Source of the DNA: Streptomyces barkulensis | Lineage (GTDB): Bacteria; Actinomycetota; Actinomycetes; Streptomycetales; Streptomycetaceae | DNA: 64,000 nt | Assembly: GCF_002843305.1 (NCBI RefSeq) | Contig: NZ_PGSG01000119.1 | Location: forward strand, 186,001-250,000 | Reading direction: 5' to 3' | Shown here: positions 41,899 through 50,218 of the stretch, one piece after another | Numbering within the stretch: position 1 is the first letter of the stretch | How the letters are laid out: each line of letters starts with the position of its first letter | Notes under the pieces: model-generated | The model's input: only the letters and a program-made list of their open reading frames with translations | Databases searched by the model: none | Told to the model about the DNA's origin: nothing | Position numbers and translations under genes: made by a program

Positions 41899-42146
41899 GC
41901 GCGCTCCCCTCCGCCGTCCGCCGCCGGAGGACCCTCGGGGGAGGTGCGCAGCCAGACCGGCAGCAGAGCCTGCACTCCGGGCACGGCCATCAGCCGCGCG
42001 AGCCCGCCGGCGGCGGCCAGGGCCCCCGCCACCCAGGGCAGCGTGCGCGGGATCCCGGCCGCGTCCACGGCGGCGGGGAGGACGACGGCCAGGCCCACAG
42101 CGGTCTGCACGACGGTGCGCAGGGCGCGTTTGGCCTCTTGTGACAT
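41895..42146 (-). CDS. Holin-like small membrane protein
   Basis: 83 residues with two hydrophobic helices (TVVQTAVGLAVVLPAAVDAA, WVAGALAAAGGLARLMAV) and a hydrophilic C-terminus (RTSPEGPPAADGGGERA). It sits between the amidase and an XhlA-like gene, the place of a holin in siphophage lysis cassettes. AAGGAAA precedes the ATG. Small holins share little sequence, so the call rests on topology and context. Confidence 0.6.
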   Translation of the reverse strand: MSQEAKRALRTVVQTAVGLAVVLPAAVDAAGIPRTLPWVAGALAAAGGLARLMAVPGVQALLPVWLRTSPEGPPAADGGGERA

Positions 42147-42173
42147 GGTGTTTCCTTTCCTTCCGCGTCTTCC

Positions 42174-42206
42174 GCGACCCCGCACGGGAAGCCCGTGCGG
42201 GGTCGC
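42174..42206 (-). terminator. Hairpin downstream of the amidase gene
   Basis: GCGACCCCGCACGGG pairs perfectly with CCCGTGCGGGGTCGC across 3 nt. It lies between the amidase and holin-like genes. Confidence 0.65.
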
Positions 42207-42230
42207 GGCGCGGTGCCGGCGGCGGTGTGT

Positions 42231-43082
42231 TCAGGACACCCGGGGGACCCGCAGCGCCCGCCACGAGGTCTCCCCCGGCCAGCCGTCGGCGTCGGCGCCG
42301 GTGAAGCCGAGCCTGCGCTGCCATGCGGCGTACGAGCGCCGGTCCGCGTCCGTCCACTGCGGCCCGGGGCCGACCGCGTATTCCGAGCAGCCCTCGGCCA
42401 CCAGGCGCCGCCCCATCGCGGTGACGATCGGTGAGCGGGGCCGGGTGCGGAACCACCGCGCCCCCGGGTACGGCTGGTGGGCGGGCGGGGACGCGGCCAG
42501 GAGGCGGGCGATGCGCGAGCGCATCCGGTCCATGGAGAAGCCGCGTGGGTCGATCTTGGTGCGGGTCCACTCCTTGTGCGCGATCACGGAGCGCTCGTTC
42601 CAGCCGTGGGCGCGGCACACGGCGGCCGCCGCCCGTGCGATGGCCTCCAGTTGCTCCTCGGGCCAGGGGTCCTTCCCGTCGCCGAGGTTGACGGCCTCGA
42701 AGCCGTAGAAGCGGGCGTTGCCGTCGGTGTCGTCGTTCAGCGGACGCGGGGTGGCGGTCTCGGCGATGACGGAGCGCAGGACGCGGCCGTCGCCGAGTCC
42801 TGCGTGGTTGGCGCGGCCGGCGCCCACCAGGTGGACGGTGCCGGCCTTGTCGATCACGCCGTGGCACAGCGGGCCGGGCAGGCCGGCGTAGCCGTCGTAG
42901 CACAGGTCGACGGTGGCGGCGGTGCCGCGGGTGACGGTGTGGTGGATCATCACTCCGTTCACCGGGCCCCAGGCGCCCTTGTGGTTGCGGTGGTGGCGCC
43001 GCCAGTCGCGGTGCTCGGCGGTGTGCAGGTCCTCGTCGCGCAGGGCGGCGAGCAGCCGGCCGGGGGTCAGCGGTACTGCCAT
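42231..43082 (-). CDS. N-acetylmuramoyl-L-alanine amidase (endolysin-like)
   Basis: 283 residues. The amidase_2 (PGRP-like) domain has GVMIHHTVTRG (zinc His), CHGVIDKAGTVHLVGAGRAN with HAGLG, and SVIAHKEWTRTKIDPRGF (second zinc His and conserved Lys). The C-terminal 75 residues (RSPIVTAMGRRLVAEGCSEY, WTDADRRSYAAWQRRLGF) form a peptidoglycan-binding repeat as in many Streptomyces phage endolysins. No signal peptide is present, so release would need the holin. GGAGG lies 5 nt before the ATG. Confidence 0.88.
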   Translation of the reverse strand: MAVPLTPGRLLAALRDEDLHTAEHRDWRRHHRNHKGAWGPVNGVMIHHTVTRGTAATVDLCYDGYAGLPGPLCHGVIDKAGTVHLVGAGRANHAGLGDGRVLRSVIAETATPRPLNDDTDGNARFYGFEAVNLGDGKDPWPEEQLEAIARAAAAVCRAHGWNERSVIAHKEWTRTKIDPRGFSMDRMRSRIARLLAASPPAHQPYPGARWFRTRPRSPIVTAMGRRLVAEGCSEYAVGPGPQWTDADRRSYAAWQRRLGFTGADADGWPGETSWRALRVPRVS

Positions 43083-43103
43083 GGGTGCCTCCGGTACGGA
43101 AAG

Positions 43104-43131
43104 GAGCCCCGCGCCGGACGGCGCGGGGCTC
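43104..43131 (-). terminator. Hairpin downstream of the tail-fibre gene
   Basis: GAGCCCCGCGCC pairs perfectly with GGCGCGGGGCTC across 4 nt. Confidence 0.65.
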
Positions 43132-43180
43132 GGGCGGACTGTCGGTGCGGACTGTCGGTGCGGGCGGACGGGACGGGTGC

Positions 43181-44638
43181 TCAGGACAGGGCCGCCCAGA
43201 TCGCGTTGGAGTCGGCGACCACACTGGTCGGGTTGAACGAAGTGGGCAGCGAGGTCTGCCCGGTGCTCGACAGCCGCCCGTGCCGGATGAACGCGCCGGG
43301 CATCCGGGCGCTGCCGGCCGGGGCGTTGCCGATGCTGGCGCCGCGGGCGAAGGCGGGCCCGTCGTTCTTGTCGGCCGGGCCGTTGACCAGCAGGGCGATC
43401 CAGTAGTTGCCGGGCTGGGCGGCGTAGGGGGCGCCGAGCGGGATGACGATCGTGCGCCCCTCGTTGGCCGGGATCACCTGGGACAGCGGCGCGGTGACCC
43501 CCACCCGCTGCCCGGCTCCGGTGTACAGGCCGGCCCAGGAGTTGGCGCCGAGCGTGCCGCCGACGTAGCCGGGTGTGTAGAACACCACGTTGGAGACGGT
43601 GTGCGGGGCGTGCAGCGGGATGCCGATGAGGTACAGCCAGCCGTTGATGCAGTACTGGGCCGAGGTCGCCGCGGTGGCGGCCGGGTCGAAGGACCAGCCG
43701 GCGAAGCCCATGGCGGCCGGCGACCAGGTGCCGGCGGCCGAGACCGCGTCGACGTAGGAGCGGCGGGCGAGCTGGTCTCCGGTGGCCGGGTCGGCGGGGA
43801 CCGAGGGCGGGACGGTGAACGTCTTGGCGCCGCCGACCGTCTGGCCGCCGTCCAGCAGGACGGCCCGGCCGGCGGGTACGGCCGAGACGTCGCCCGCGCT
43901 CAGCTCGACCGTGCCGGTGCGGCCGTTGACGGAGAGCACCGGCGCGTCGCCGGCGGCCAGGTAGCGCCCGTCGGCGGTGGCCTGGTCCAGCGCCCCGACG
44001 TCGGCGGCCGTCAGCACCACCTCGCCGGTCAGCCCGTTGACGGAGGCGACCGCGCCGCCGGTGCCGGCCGGAAGCTGGCCGGCGGGCACCAGCCCCTGGG
44101 CGTCCAGTGTGGCGACGCCGCCGGGGGCGCCCGCCGAGGCGGCCGGTACGGCGGCCACGTCGGCGGCGTCCAGGACGATGTCGGCCTCGGTGTGGCCGTT
44201 GACCGACCGTACGGCGCCCGGCTCTCCGGGCGGTCCGGCCGGGCCCGGTTCTCCGGGCGGTCCGGCCGGGCCGGGGACGGCGACGTAGTCGGGGGCGGCG
44301 GGGTCCACCGGGGCGACGTCGGCCAGGTCCACCTGCTGCTCGGCGGCGGGCAGCACGATCTGGTAGCTGCGCTTGCGGCCCACCCCGGAGAGCTGTTCGG
44401 TGACGGTGTAGGTCCACTGCGCCGGGTTCCAGCCCTCTGCGTCGGTGGCGGGCAGGACGGTGCTGATGCGGCCCTCGGCGTCCAGGGCGGCCACGGTCGG
44501 CCCGCCGAGGATGACGTCGGTGGCGGCGTGGGTGAGCAGTGCGGGGGGACGGAACTCGACGGTGCCGGTCATCGGCCGCCCGTCGGGGGTCAGATACCGC
44601 GCGGTGACGGTGACGACGGGTATGGAATCGGGCAGCAT
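43181..44638 (-). CDS. Tail fibre / receptor-binding protein with a collagen-like segment
   Basis: 485 residues. The N-terminus (IPVVTVTARYLTPDGRPMTG) resembles particle-binding domains of Streptomyces phage fibres. A short collagen-like run (GPAGPPGEPGPAGPPGEPG) is followed by three VNG repeats (AVRSVNGHTEADIVLDAADV, AVASVNGLTGEVVLTAADVG, VLSVNGRTGTVELSAGDVSA), each a trimeric beta module ending in VGAL/VSAV. The C-terminal 170 residues (WYLIGIPLHA-like region, YTPGYVGGTLGANSWAGLY) are the probable receptor-binding head. AAGGAGA lies before the ATG. Confidence 0.8.
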   Translation of the reverse strand: MLPDSIPVVTVTARYLTPDGRPMTGTVEFRPPALLTHAATDVILGGPTVAALDAEGRISTVLPATDAEGWNPAQWTYTVTEQLSGVGRKRSYQIVLPAAEQQVDLADVAPVDPAAPDYVAVPGPAGPPGEPGPAGPPGEPGAVRSVNGHTEADIVLDAADVAAVPAASAGAPGGVATLDAQGLVPAGQLPAGTGGAVASVNGLTGEVVLTAADVGALDQATADGRYLAAGDAPVLSVNGRTGTVELSAGDVSAVPAGRAVLLDGGQTVGGAKTFTVPPSVPADPATGDQLARRSYVDAVSAAGTWSPAAMGFAGWSFDPAATAATSAQYCINGWLYLIGIPLHAPHTVSNVVFYTPGYVGGTLGANSWAGLYTGAGQRVGVTAPLSQVIPANEGRTIVIPLGAPYAAQPGNYWIALLVNGPADKNDGPAFARGASIGNAPAGSARMPGAFIRHGRLSSTGQTSLPTSFNPTSVVADSNAIWAALS

Positions 44639-44670
44639 GCGGATGTCTCCTTGCTTGTCGTTGCGGGATG

Positions 44671-44750
44671 CGGCGCGGGCACGGCGGGCGCGGCGCGGGT
44701 ACGGCGGGCGCGGCGCGGGTACGGCGGGCGCGGCGCGGGTACGGCGGGCG
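44671..44750. repeat. Four tandem copies of a 20-bp unit
   Basis: CGGCGCGGGTACGGCGGGCG is repeated at 44671, 44691, 44711 and 44731 (the first copy has C for T at position 10), with a partial fifth. It fills the gap upstream of the fibre gene; 20 is not a multiple of 3, so it is unlikely to be coding. Confidence 0.85.
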
Positions 44751-44783
44751 CGGCGGCGGCCGGCGGTGGCGGGTGCCGGCCGG

Positions 44784-45494
44784 TCAGGACTGCACGCCGT
44801 ACAGGGCCAGCGGGCGGCAGCGCACGGTGCCCCCGGCCGCCGCCCTGGCCTGCACCTCGAAGGTGACCGTCGCGCCGTAGTCGGCGCCCAGCACCTCGGT
44901 GAACTCCAGTCCGTCCGGCCCGCCCGCCGGGCCCACCTGTCCGCCGTCGCACAGCAGCCGCACCTCGGCGCCCTCGGGTCCCTCCGCCGCGATGCGGCAG
45001 TGCAGCCTGGGGTGCTGGACGATTCCGGGGCCGCGGAAGAGGGTGGTCCAGGAGGTGGCCGCGGTGGATTCCCAGCGGCTGACCGCCACCGGTGCGGGCA
45101 GCGGGTAGGGCACGTAGGGGCGGGCCAGTCCGCGGCGCCGGGCGTCGTCGGCGACGACCACGTTGCCCTTGCGGTCGAGGATCTGCACCGGCTGGTCGGG
45201 CAGGGTGTCCGGGCTGCCGGTCCACACCGTCAGCGCCAGGGAGCCGTCGTCGCGGCGTACCACCAGGCCCTGCTGCGGCTCGCCGCCGGCGCGGTCCGGC
45301 TGGACGCGGCCGAGGTAGAGCAGGTCCTCGCCGCCGGGGGTGCGCACCCGCAGCCGGCCGCCGTCGCCGATGACGACGTCGCCGCCGCTGATGCGGTTCA
45401 TCGGCGGGCTGCTGTTGGCGCTGCCCATCAGGTCCCGCACCTGCCGCTCCAGCTCGCGCAGCCGGTCCAGCAGGTCGGTGGGGATGATCGCCAC
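44784..45494 (-). CDS. Minor tail protein
   Basis: 236 residues. A short N-terminal helix (DLLDRLRELERQVRDLMG) could trimerise. It is followed by beta-rich sequence (SGGDVVIGDGGRLRVRTPGG, LVVRRDDGSLALTVWTGSPD) typical of baseplate-upper or fibre-stem proteins in actinophages. The C-terminal half (WESTAATSWTTLFRG to VRCRPLALYGVQ) is a compact beta domain. The GTG has GGAAGGAG upstream, overlapping the end of the Gp37-like gene. Position between that gene and the fibre supports a tail-tip role. Confidence 0.65.
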   Translation of the reverse strand: MAIIPTDLLDRLRELERQVRDLMGSANSSPPMNRISGGDVVIGDGGRLRVRTPGGEDLLYLGRVQPDRAGGEPQQGLVVRRDDGSLALTVWTGSPDTLPDQPVQILDRKGNVVVADDARRRGLARPYVPYPLPAPVAVSRWESTAATSWTTLFRGPGIVQHPRLHCRIAAEGPEGAEVRLLCDGGQVGPAGGPDGLEFTEVLGADYGATVTFEVQARAAAGGTVRCRPLALYGVQS

Positions 45495-45497
45495 CGG

Positions 45498-46598
45498 TCA
45501 GGCTCCTTCCAGGTAGAGGGTCGCGGTCTCGGCTTTGGCGCGCTGCGGCGGGGTGACGGCCAGCCCGACGATCCGGTACCGGCCGTCGGCCCCCTCCGGG
45601 TGCCACAGGTCCCGGATGCGCAGCCGCAGCCGGGCGCCCAGCAGGGCCGGGGAGATCCGGCCGTCCATCAGCACGGTGATCTGCGGGATGGTCTCCGGGC
45701 GGCGGTGCCGGGCCAGTTCGGCGCGGGCCAGGGAGTCCAGCACGGCCTGCTCGCGTACGGAGGTGTGGTCGGAGCTGGACTCCAGCCGCGGCCAGCCGCC
45801 CGCGATGTCGTCGGCGTCCACCCGCCGCGCGGTCAGCGGCACCGACTCCTGGGACTGGTCGGAGTTGGCCGACTCCCCTCTGGCCACCCATACGTTGGCC
45901 TGCACGGTGGCGTCCGAGGGCAGGCTGTAGGTGAGCACCGCGCCGGGGTGGTCCAGCACGATGTCGGCGTGCCCGGTGTGGATCCGGGGGTGGCCGAGCT
46001 GGAGCCGTTTGACGCGGCGGCCCTGTGCGTCGCGGTGGCAGTGCACGCGCCACTCGAAGCCGTCGTCCAGCCTGGCCAGCTTGTCGATCAGCTCCCGCAC
46101 CCGGGCCAGGTCGGTGTAGGAGTAAGCGAAGTCCCGCCGCACCCCGGACACTTCGCTCCCGTACCGCAGGCCGATGTCGCCGCCCGGCTGCGCCTGTACG
46201 TGGTCGACGAGCGCGCGGACGATGTCGAACTGGTCGGTGGCCGTGCCCACCACGTCGCCGGAGAGGATGCGGTGGTCGAGGTAGGAGTCGAAGGTGGCGG
46301 CCTGGAACTCGGCCTTCATCCGCCCCTGTTCGTCGGACTGCGGGGTGCACGTCCACAGCACGCCGCCCCACCGCACGTCCCCGTCGCGCTCCAGCCAGAC
46401 CGCGGTGCGGCCGGGCCGGAGCGCGGCGCGGGCCCGGCGGGCGAGCGCCTCGTCCGGCAGCGGGACGGTGGCGGTGAGCGAGCCGGGCTTGCCGATGTAG
46501 TCGTCGTACTTCGCCTCGGTCAGCGGCAGTACGTCCACCACACGGTCGGTGCGCAGGTCGCAGAAGACGGCGCGGTGGACGGCGGTGCGCCCGCTCAC
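45498..46598 (-). CDS. Siphovirus Gp37-like tail-tip protein
   Basis: 366 residues. CDLRTDRVVDVLPLTEAKYD, GSLTATVPLPDEALARR and RTAVWLERDGDVRWGGVLWT match the family named after ReqiPepy6 Gp37, which resembles Tal/gp27-type baseplate hub proteins. FAYSYTDLARVRELIDKLAR and FEWRVHC follow. It probably caps the tube at the tip. The GTG at 46598 overlaps the upstream stop codon (GTGA). Confidence 0.78.
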   Translation of the reverse strand: MSGRTAVHRAVFCDLRTDRVVDVLPLTEAKYDDYIGKPGSLTATVPLPDEALARRARAALRPGRTAVWLERDGDVRWGGVLWTCTPQSDEQGRMKAEFQAATFDSYLDHRILSGDVVGTATDQFDIVRALVDHVQAQPGGDIGLRYGSEVSGVRRDFAYSYTDLARVRELIDKLARLDDGFEWRVHCHRDAQGRRVKRLQLGHPRIHTGHADIVLDHPGAVLTYSLPSDATVQANVWVARGESANSDQSQESVPLTARRVDADDIAGGWPRLESSSDHTSVREQAVLDSLARAELARHRRPETIPQITVLMDGRISPALLGARLRLRIRDLWHPEGADGRYRIVGLAVTPPQRAKAETATLYLEGA

Positions 46599-47722
46599 TC
46601 GGCCGGCTCCGCGGACTCGTAGACCAGCGTCCCGGCGATCTGGGTGCCGGCCGACCAGTCCCACGGGGTGACCGCGTCCACCAGACCGCTGTGGGCGGCC
46701 ACGGTGCCGTCGAGGTCGCCGGAGGAGACCTCCATCTCCAGGTGGTCGGCGGTGGTCAGGCGTATCCGGGCGATGCGCCGGGCCCGGGTGCCGTCCTGGA
46801 GTCCGGCGAAGCCGGTCGCCTGGCTGGCTCCGGCCGCCCGGACGGGCAGCGAGAAGCGCCAGTTGTCGCCCGTCCCCCCGGCGCCGAAGACGGTGGTGGA
46901 GCCGAAGTGGACGTAGAAGGAGGCGTGCACCAGGGTGCCGGTGTGCACATAGCGGCACTCGAGGGTGGCGTTGCCGAACGAGGGGGTCCTGGCGCCGGTG
47001 CTGGTGGTCCAGCGCGGCGTCCACTCCCGCCACCTGGGGGTGGGCGGGTAGGGCTGCCAGGCGGTGCCGTCCCAGCGCTGGAGGCCGCCGGCCCCGACGT
47101 CCCGGTACTGGCCGGGGTAGCTGCCGGGGATGTCCCTGGGCCAGTCCTCGGGCACGATGCCGCCGACGGCGACGGTGGCGCGGCGCAGGTCGCCGACGGC
47201 CGAGTTCCAGTCGATGCCGCCGGTGCCCTCCGAGGCGCCCGCGGGCACCAGGACTGTGGCCAGGGCGAGTGCGGCGCGCGGGGTGGCGGGGGCCTCCGGG
47301 GTGGCGGCCGGGGTGCCCTGGACGATCTCCACGGCCGCCTCGGTGCGGCCGGAGGAGGTGTCCTGGGTCTCGTCGTACACCCGCAGCACCACCAGGTCGA
47401 TCCGGGGGTTGTCGGGGTCGCCGTCGGCGAAGGTGACCGGGGTGTACTCGGTGAGGGCGACGGGGTAGGCGCCGGCGGACTCGTCGCCCTGGACGACGGC
47501 CCGGCCGGAGGCGACCGTGGCGGTCATGCCGGCGGACTGGCCGTAGACGTAGAGCCCGGACAGCGCCCACGCGCCGTCCGGGGAGCCGGGGATCACACCG
47601 TCGCGCGAGGCGAGCTGTCCGGCCGGGGTCATGGTGCCGGTCGGGGCCAGGCGGGTGTCGGCGCGGGACTGGCCGGCGCCGTCCTCGGTGCGGTTGAGCA
47701 GCCATGCGGTGCGCACGGGCAT
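46595..47722 (-). CDS. Phage structural protein, probable tail-tip or fibre component
   Basis: 375 residues, soluble and beta-rich. PVRTAWLLNRTEDGAGQSRA begins a domain ending near LVPAGASEGTGGIDWNSAVG that is common in Streptomyces phage genes next to Gp37-like proteins. The C-terminal part (YVHTGTLVHASFYVHFGSTT, GDNWRFSLPVRAA) resembles a jelly-roll. It lies between the Dit and Gp37-like genes and overlaps the latter by 4 bases. No enzymatic motif is seen. Confidence 0.65.
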   Translation of the reverse strand: MPVRTAWLLNRTEDGAGQSRADTRLAPTGTMTPAGQLASRDGVIPGSPDGAWALSGLYVYGQSAGMTATVASGRAVVQGDESAGAYPVALTEYTPVTFADGDPDNPRIDLVVLRVYDETQDTSSGRTEAAVEIVQGTPAATPEAPATPRAALALATVLVPAGASEGTGGIDWNSAVGDLRRATVAVGGIVPEDWPRDIPGSYPGQYRDVGAGGLQRWDGTAWQPYPPTPRWREWTPRWTTSTGARTPSFGNATLECRYVHTGTLVHASFYVHFGSTTVFGAGGTGDNWRFSLPVRAAGASQATGFAGLQDGTRARRIARIRLTTADHLEMEVSSGDLDGTVAAHSGLVDAVTPWDWSAGTQIAGTLVYESAEPAE

Positions 47723-47792
47723 GGGGTTCCTCCTGTGGATCGTGTGGATCGTGGTGGGTTGTCGCGGTGCGGGTGCGGCGGCGGGCCGCCGG

Positions 47793-48761
47793 TCACCAGT
47801 GGGCGTCGCGCCAGCGCACGGTGACGGTGGCGCCGGGGTCGGGGACGGTGTCGCCGGAGCGGAAGGCCAGCGGGGTGGCTCCGGGCTCCAGCAGGAACAG
47901 CTGCTCGGGCGCCGAGCGGGCGGTGGCGGTGTACAGCCGGGAGGCGGTCCCGTTGAGGACGACCGTCCCCGCCTGGGTGTCCACGGTCAGCACCTCGCCG
48001 GCGGCGAGGGTGATGCCGTAGCTCAGCCGCAGCCCGTCCGTCAGCCGGGTCAGCGACGGGCGGTGCGCCGGGCCGCGGAACTCGATCACCGGGTGCGCGG
48101 CCGTCTCCCCGGAGTTGTGGGCGGTCACGGTGCCGGTGGATCCGGTGGTGCCCCAGTCCAGCGGCCAGACCAGGCCGGCCTCCGCCCCGGTGCCGGGTCC
48201 GGGCTCGGGGGCGCCGGGGGCCGTCCAGGCCAGGCCGCTCTCCGGCTGCGGCAGGCGCAGTACGGCGCGCTGCTCGCGGACGCCGAAACGGCGCGGGTCG
48301 GTGGCCACCCACTGCAGTTCGGCCCTGGCCGCGCCCTGCACCACGTAGCCGCGGTCCTGGGGGACGACGCGGCGGCTGACGCGGGCGCGGCAGGCCAGCG
48401 TCTCGCCGTGCAGCCGTACCGCCAGCCACCGCTCGCCGCCGTCGGGGACGGTGGCGGCGCGGAAGCCGCGCATCGTGCCGCGCGCCTGCCCGGCGGTGTC
48501 CGGCAGCAGCCAGACGGTCGCCGAGACGGTGCGCGGTTTGGCCCAGCGCGCGCCGGGCCAGGCGCCGTGGCGGTCGGGCAGGGCGACGTCGCCGGTCTCC
48601 AGGTCCGGCAGGTCGTCCCAGCCGGTGATGCCCTTGGCGTCGATCTGGTAGGGGGTGCCGGGGCCGAAAAGAGCCCCGGCCCACTGGATCTGCCCGTCGC
48701 GGGTGATCAGTGAGCCGGGGGGAGTGTCCTGGCCGTTGTGGAGTTGTCCGGTGTCGATCAC
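47793..48761 (-). CDS. Distal tail protein (Dit-like, phage tail family)
   Basis: 322 residues. The N-terminal half (ALFGPGTPYQIDAKGITGWD, WAKPRTVSATVWLLPD, ELQWVATDPRRFG) matches the conserved Dit core, with the TDPR turn typical of siphophage tail components. The C-terminal half (PVIEFRGPAHRPSLTRL, LTVDTQAGTVVLNG) is the second Dit domain. In siphophages Dit forms a hexameric ring joining tube and tip. It directly follows the tape-measure-like genes as expected. The start is GTG with GAGGA upstream. Confidence 0.8.
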   Translation of the reverse strand: MIDTGQLHNGQDTPPGSLITRDGQIQWAGALFGPGTPYQIDAKGITGWDDLPDLETGDVALPDRHGAWPGARWAKPRTVSATVWLLPDTAGQARGTMRGFRAATVPDGGERWLAVRLHGETLACRARVSRRVVPQDRGYVVQGAARAELQWVATDPRRFGVREQRAVLRLPQPESGLAWTAPGAPEPGPGTGAEAGLVWPLDWGTTGSTGTVTAHNSGETAAHPVIEFRGPAHRPSLTRLTDGLRLSYGITLAAGEVLTVDTQAGTVVLNGTASRLYTATARSAPEQLFLLEPGATPLAFRSGDTVPDPGATVTVRWRDAHW

Positions 48762-48783
48762 GTTCGGTGTCCTCGCTTCCTGT

Positions 48784-50127
48784 TCACGGTGCCGCTCCCG
48801 TCCCCGCGACCGCCTCCGCGACCGGCACCGCGGCGCCCGGCTGCGCGGGGCGGGCGGCGCGGGCGAGGAAGAGCAGGTCGTCGGCGACGCCCAGCGGTCC
48901 GCGTTCGGCGGGTTCGGTGTAGTGCTCGATCCGTCCGCCCCGCATCCGCGCGGAGGCGGTGTGGCGGGCGGCGCGGTCCATCAGCCGGCGCAGCGCGGGC
49001 AGCGGCAGTACGGCCTCGGCCTCGCCCGCCTCGGCCACGACCGCCGGAACTCCCCCGCGCCGGGGCAGGGCGACGCCGCCCGCGGCCAGTTGCGGGATCC
49101 TGGAGATGTTCACGCCGAACTTCTTGCCGAGGACGCTGAAGCTGAGGCTGTTGAGGCCGTCGATCAGCCAGTTGGCGAAGGCGATCAGCCCGTTGATCGG
49201 CGCCTTGAGGACGTGCAGCACCAGCTGCATGCCCGACTCCAGGAATCCGGCGATCCCGCCCAGGACGCGGCGCGTCGCTCCGGCGACCCGGTCGAACCCC
49301 TTGCGGGGCCCGGTGGTGAGCCAGTTCAGCGCCGAGCGGACGGCACCCCTGATCCGGCCCATGGTGCGGCCGGCGATCGAGCGCAGCGCGCCGCCCGCCG
49401 AGGAGACGGTCCTGCGCAGGGTGCCCATGGGGTCGCGCACCATGCCCGCCAGCCACTTCACCACCGCGGTGACGACCGTGAGGTAGCCCCGTACGTAGCC
49501 GGTGGCGATCTTCACCACCGTCCGCACGGCGGGCTCGATCACCTTGGCGACCGTCCGCACGCCCTGCGCCAGGGCCGCGCTGCCCTGCTGGATGATCCGC
49601 TGCCCGGCCTCGGACCGCGCGGCGGCGTCGACCAGGTAGAGGACCAGCGGGGCGACCAGGGAGAGCGCCAGCCCCCAGGGGTTGGCCTTCATCACGGTGT
49701 TGACCAGTTTCATCACCCCGGCGCCCAGGCGCAGTCCGATACCGAACACGCCGCCGAGCCGGCCGAAGAGGCCGGCGCCCTTGGAGATGCCGCCGGAGAG
49801 CGTCGCCGCCTGCGCCGCGCCGCTCCTGATCCGCTTCAGCTCCCGGCTCGCGGCGGCCGCCTTGGGCCGGGCCGCGGTCAGTTGCGGGTGCGCGGCGCCC
49901 GCCCGGCGCCCCAGGCCCGCCAGTCCCTGGCCGGCGGCCCCGGCCGCGGGGAGCGTGCGCCGCAGTTCGGCCGCGGAGCGCTGGGCGGATCCGCGTACGG
50001 CCGCCGCCGCCCGCTGCGCGGCCCGCACCGCCCGGGTGTTGGCGGCCAGTGACTGGCGGGCCTGCCCCAGCGCTCCGCCGAAGCCGGCGAACGCGGGCCG
50101 GGCCAGGGCCAGTTGGTTCAGCGGCAC
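48784..50127 (-). CDS. Tape-measure-like protein 1
   Basis: 447 residues. A long helical N-terminus (ARQSLAANTRAVRAAQRAAA) precedes several amphipathic or hydrophobic segments (AGVMKLVNTVMKANPWGLAL, TVVTAVVKWLAGMVRDP) and a conserved C-terminus with FGVNISRIPQLAAGGVALPR, GGVPAVVAEAGEAEAVLPLP and RIEHYTEP. The same segments occur in order in the upstream gene, so the two are tandem paralogues. Tape measures set tail length; a 447-residue one is short. AAGGAGG precedes the GTG. Confidence 0.75.
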   Translation of the reverse strand: MPLNQLALARPAFAGFGGALGQARQSLAANTRAVRAAQRAAAAVRGSAQRSAAELRRTLPAAGAAGQGLAGLGRRAGAAHPQLTAARPKAAAASRELKRIRSGAAQAATLSGGISKGAGLFGRLGGVFGIGLRLGAGVMKLVNTVMKANPWGLALSLVAPLVLYLVDAAARSEAGQRIIQQGSAALAQGVRTVAKVIEPAVRTVVKIATGYVRGYLTVVTAVVKWLAGMVRDPMGTLRRTVSSAGGALRSIAGRTMGRIRGAVRSALNWLTTGPRKGFDRVAGATRRVLGGIAGFLESGMQLVLHVLKAPINGLIAFANWLIDGLNSLSFSVLGKKFGVNISRIPQLAAGGVALPRRGGVPAVVAEAGEAEAVLPLPALRRLMDRAARHTASARMRGGRIEHYTEPAERGPLGVADDLLFLARAARPAQPGAAVPVAEAVAGTGAAP

Positions 50128-50143
50128 GGCCCTTCACCTCCTT

Positions 50144-50179
50144 CCGTTCTCCCCGTTCTCCCCGTTCTCCCCGTTCCTT
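50144..50179. repeat. Short tandem repeat between the tape-measure genes
   Basis: CCGTTCTCC occurs three times in a row (50144, 50153, 50162) followed by a diverged copy, in the 90-base spacer. Confidence 0.7.
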
Positions 50180-50218
50180 CCGCTCCTTCCGTCCCCGGGT
50201 GTGGTGCGCGCCCGGCCC

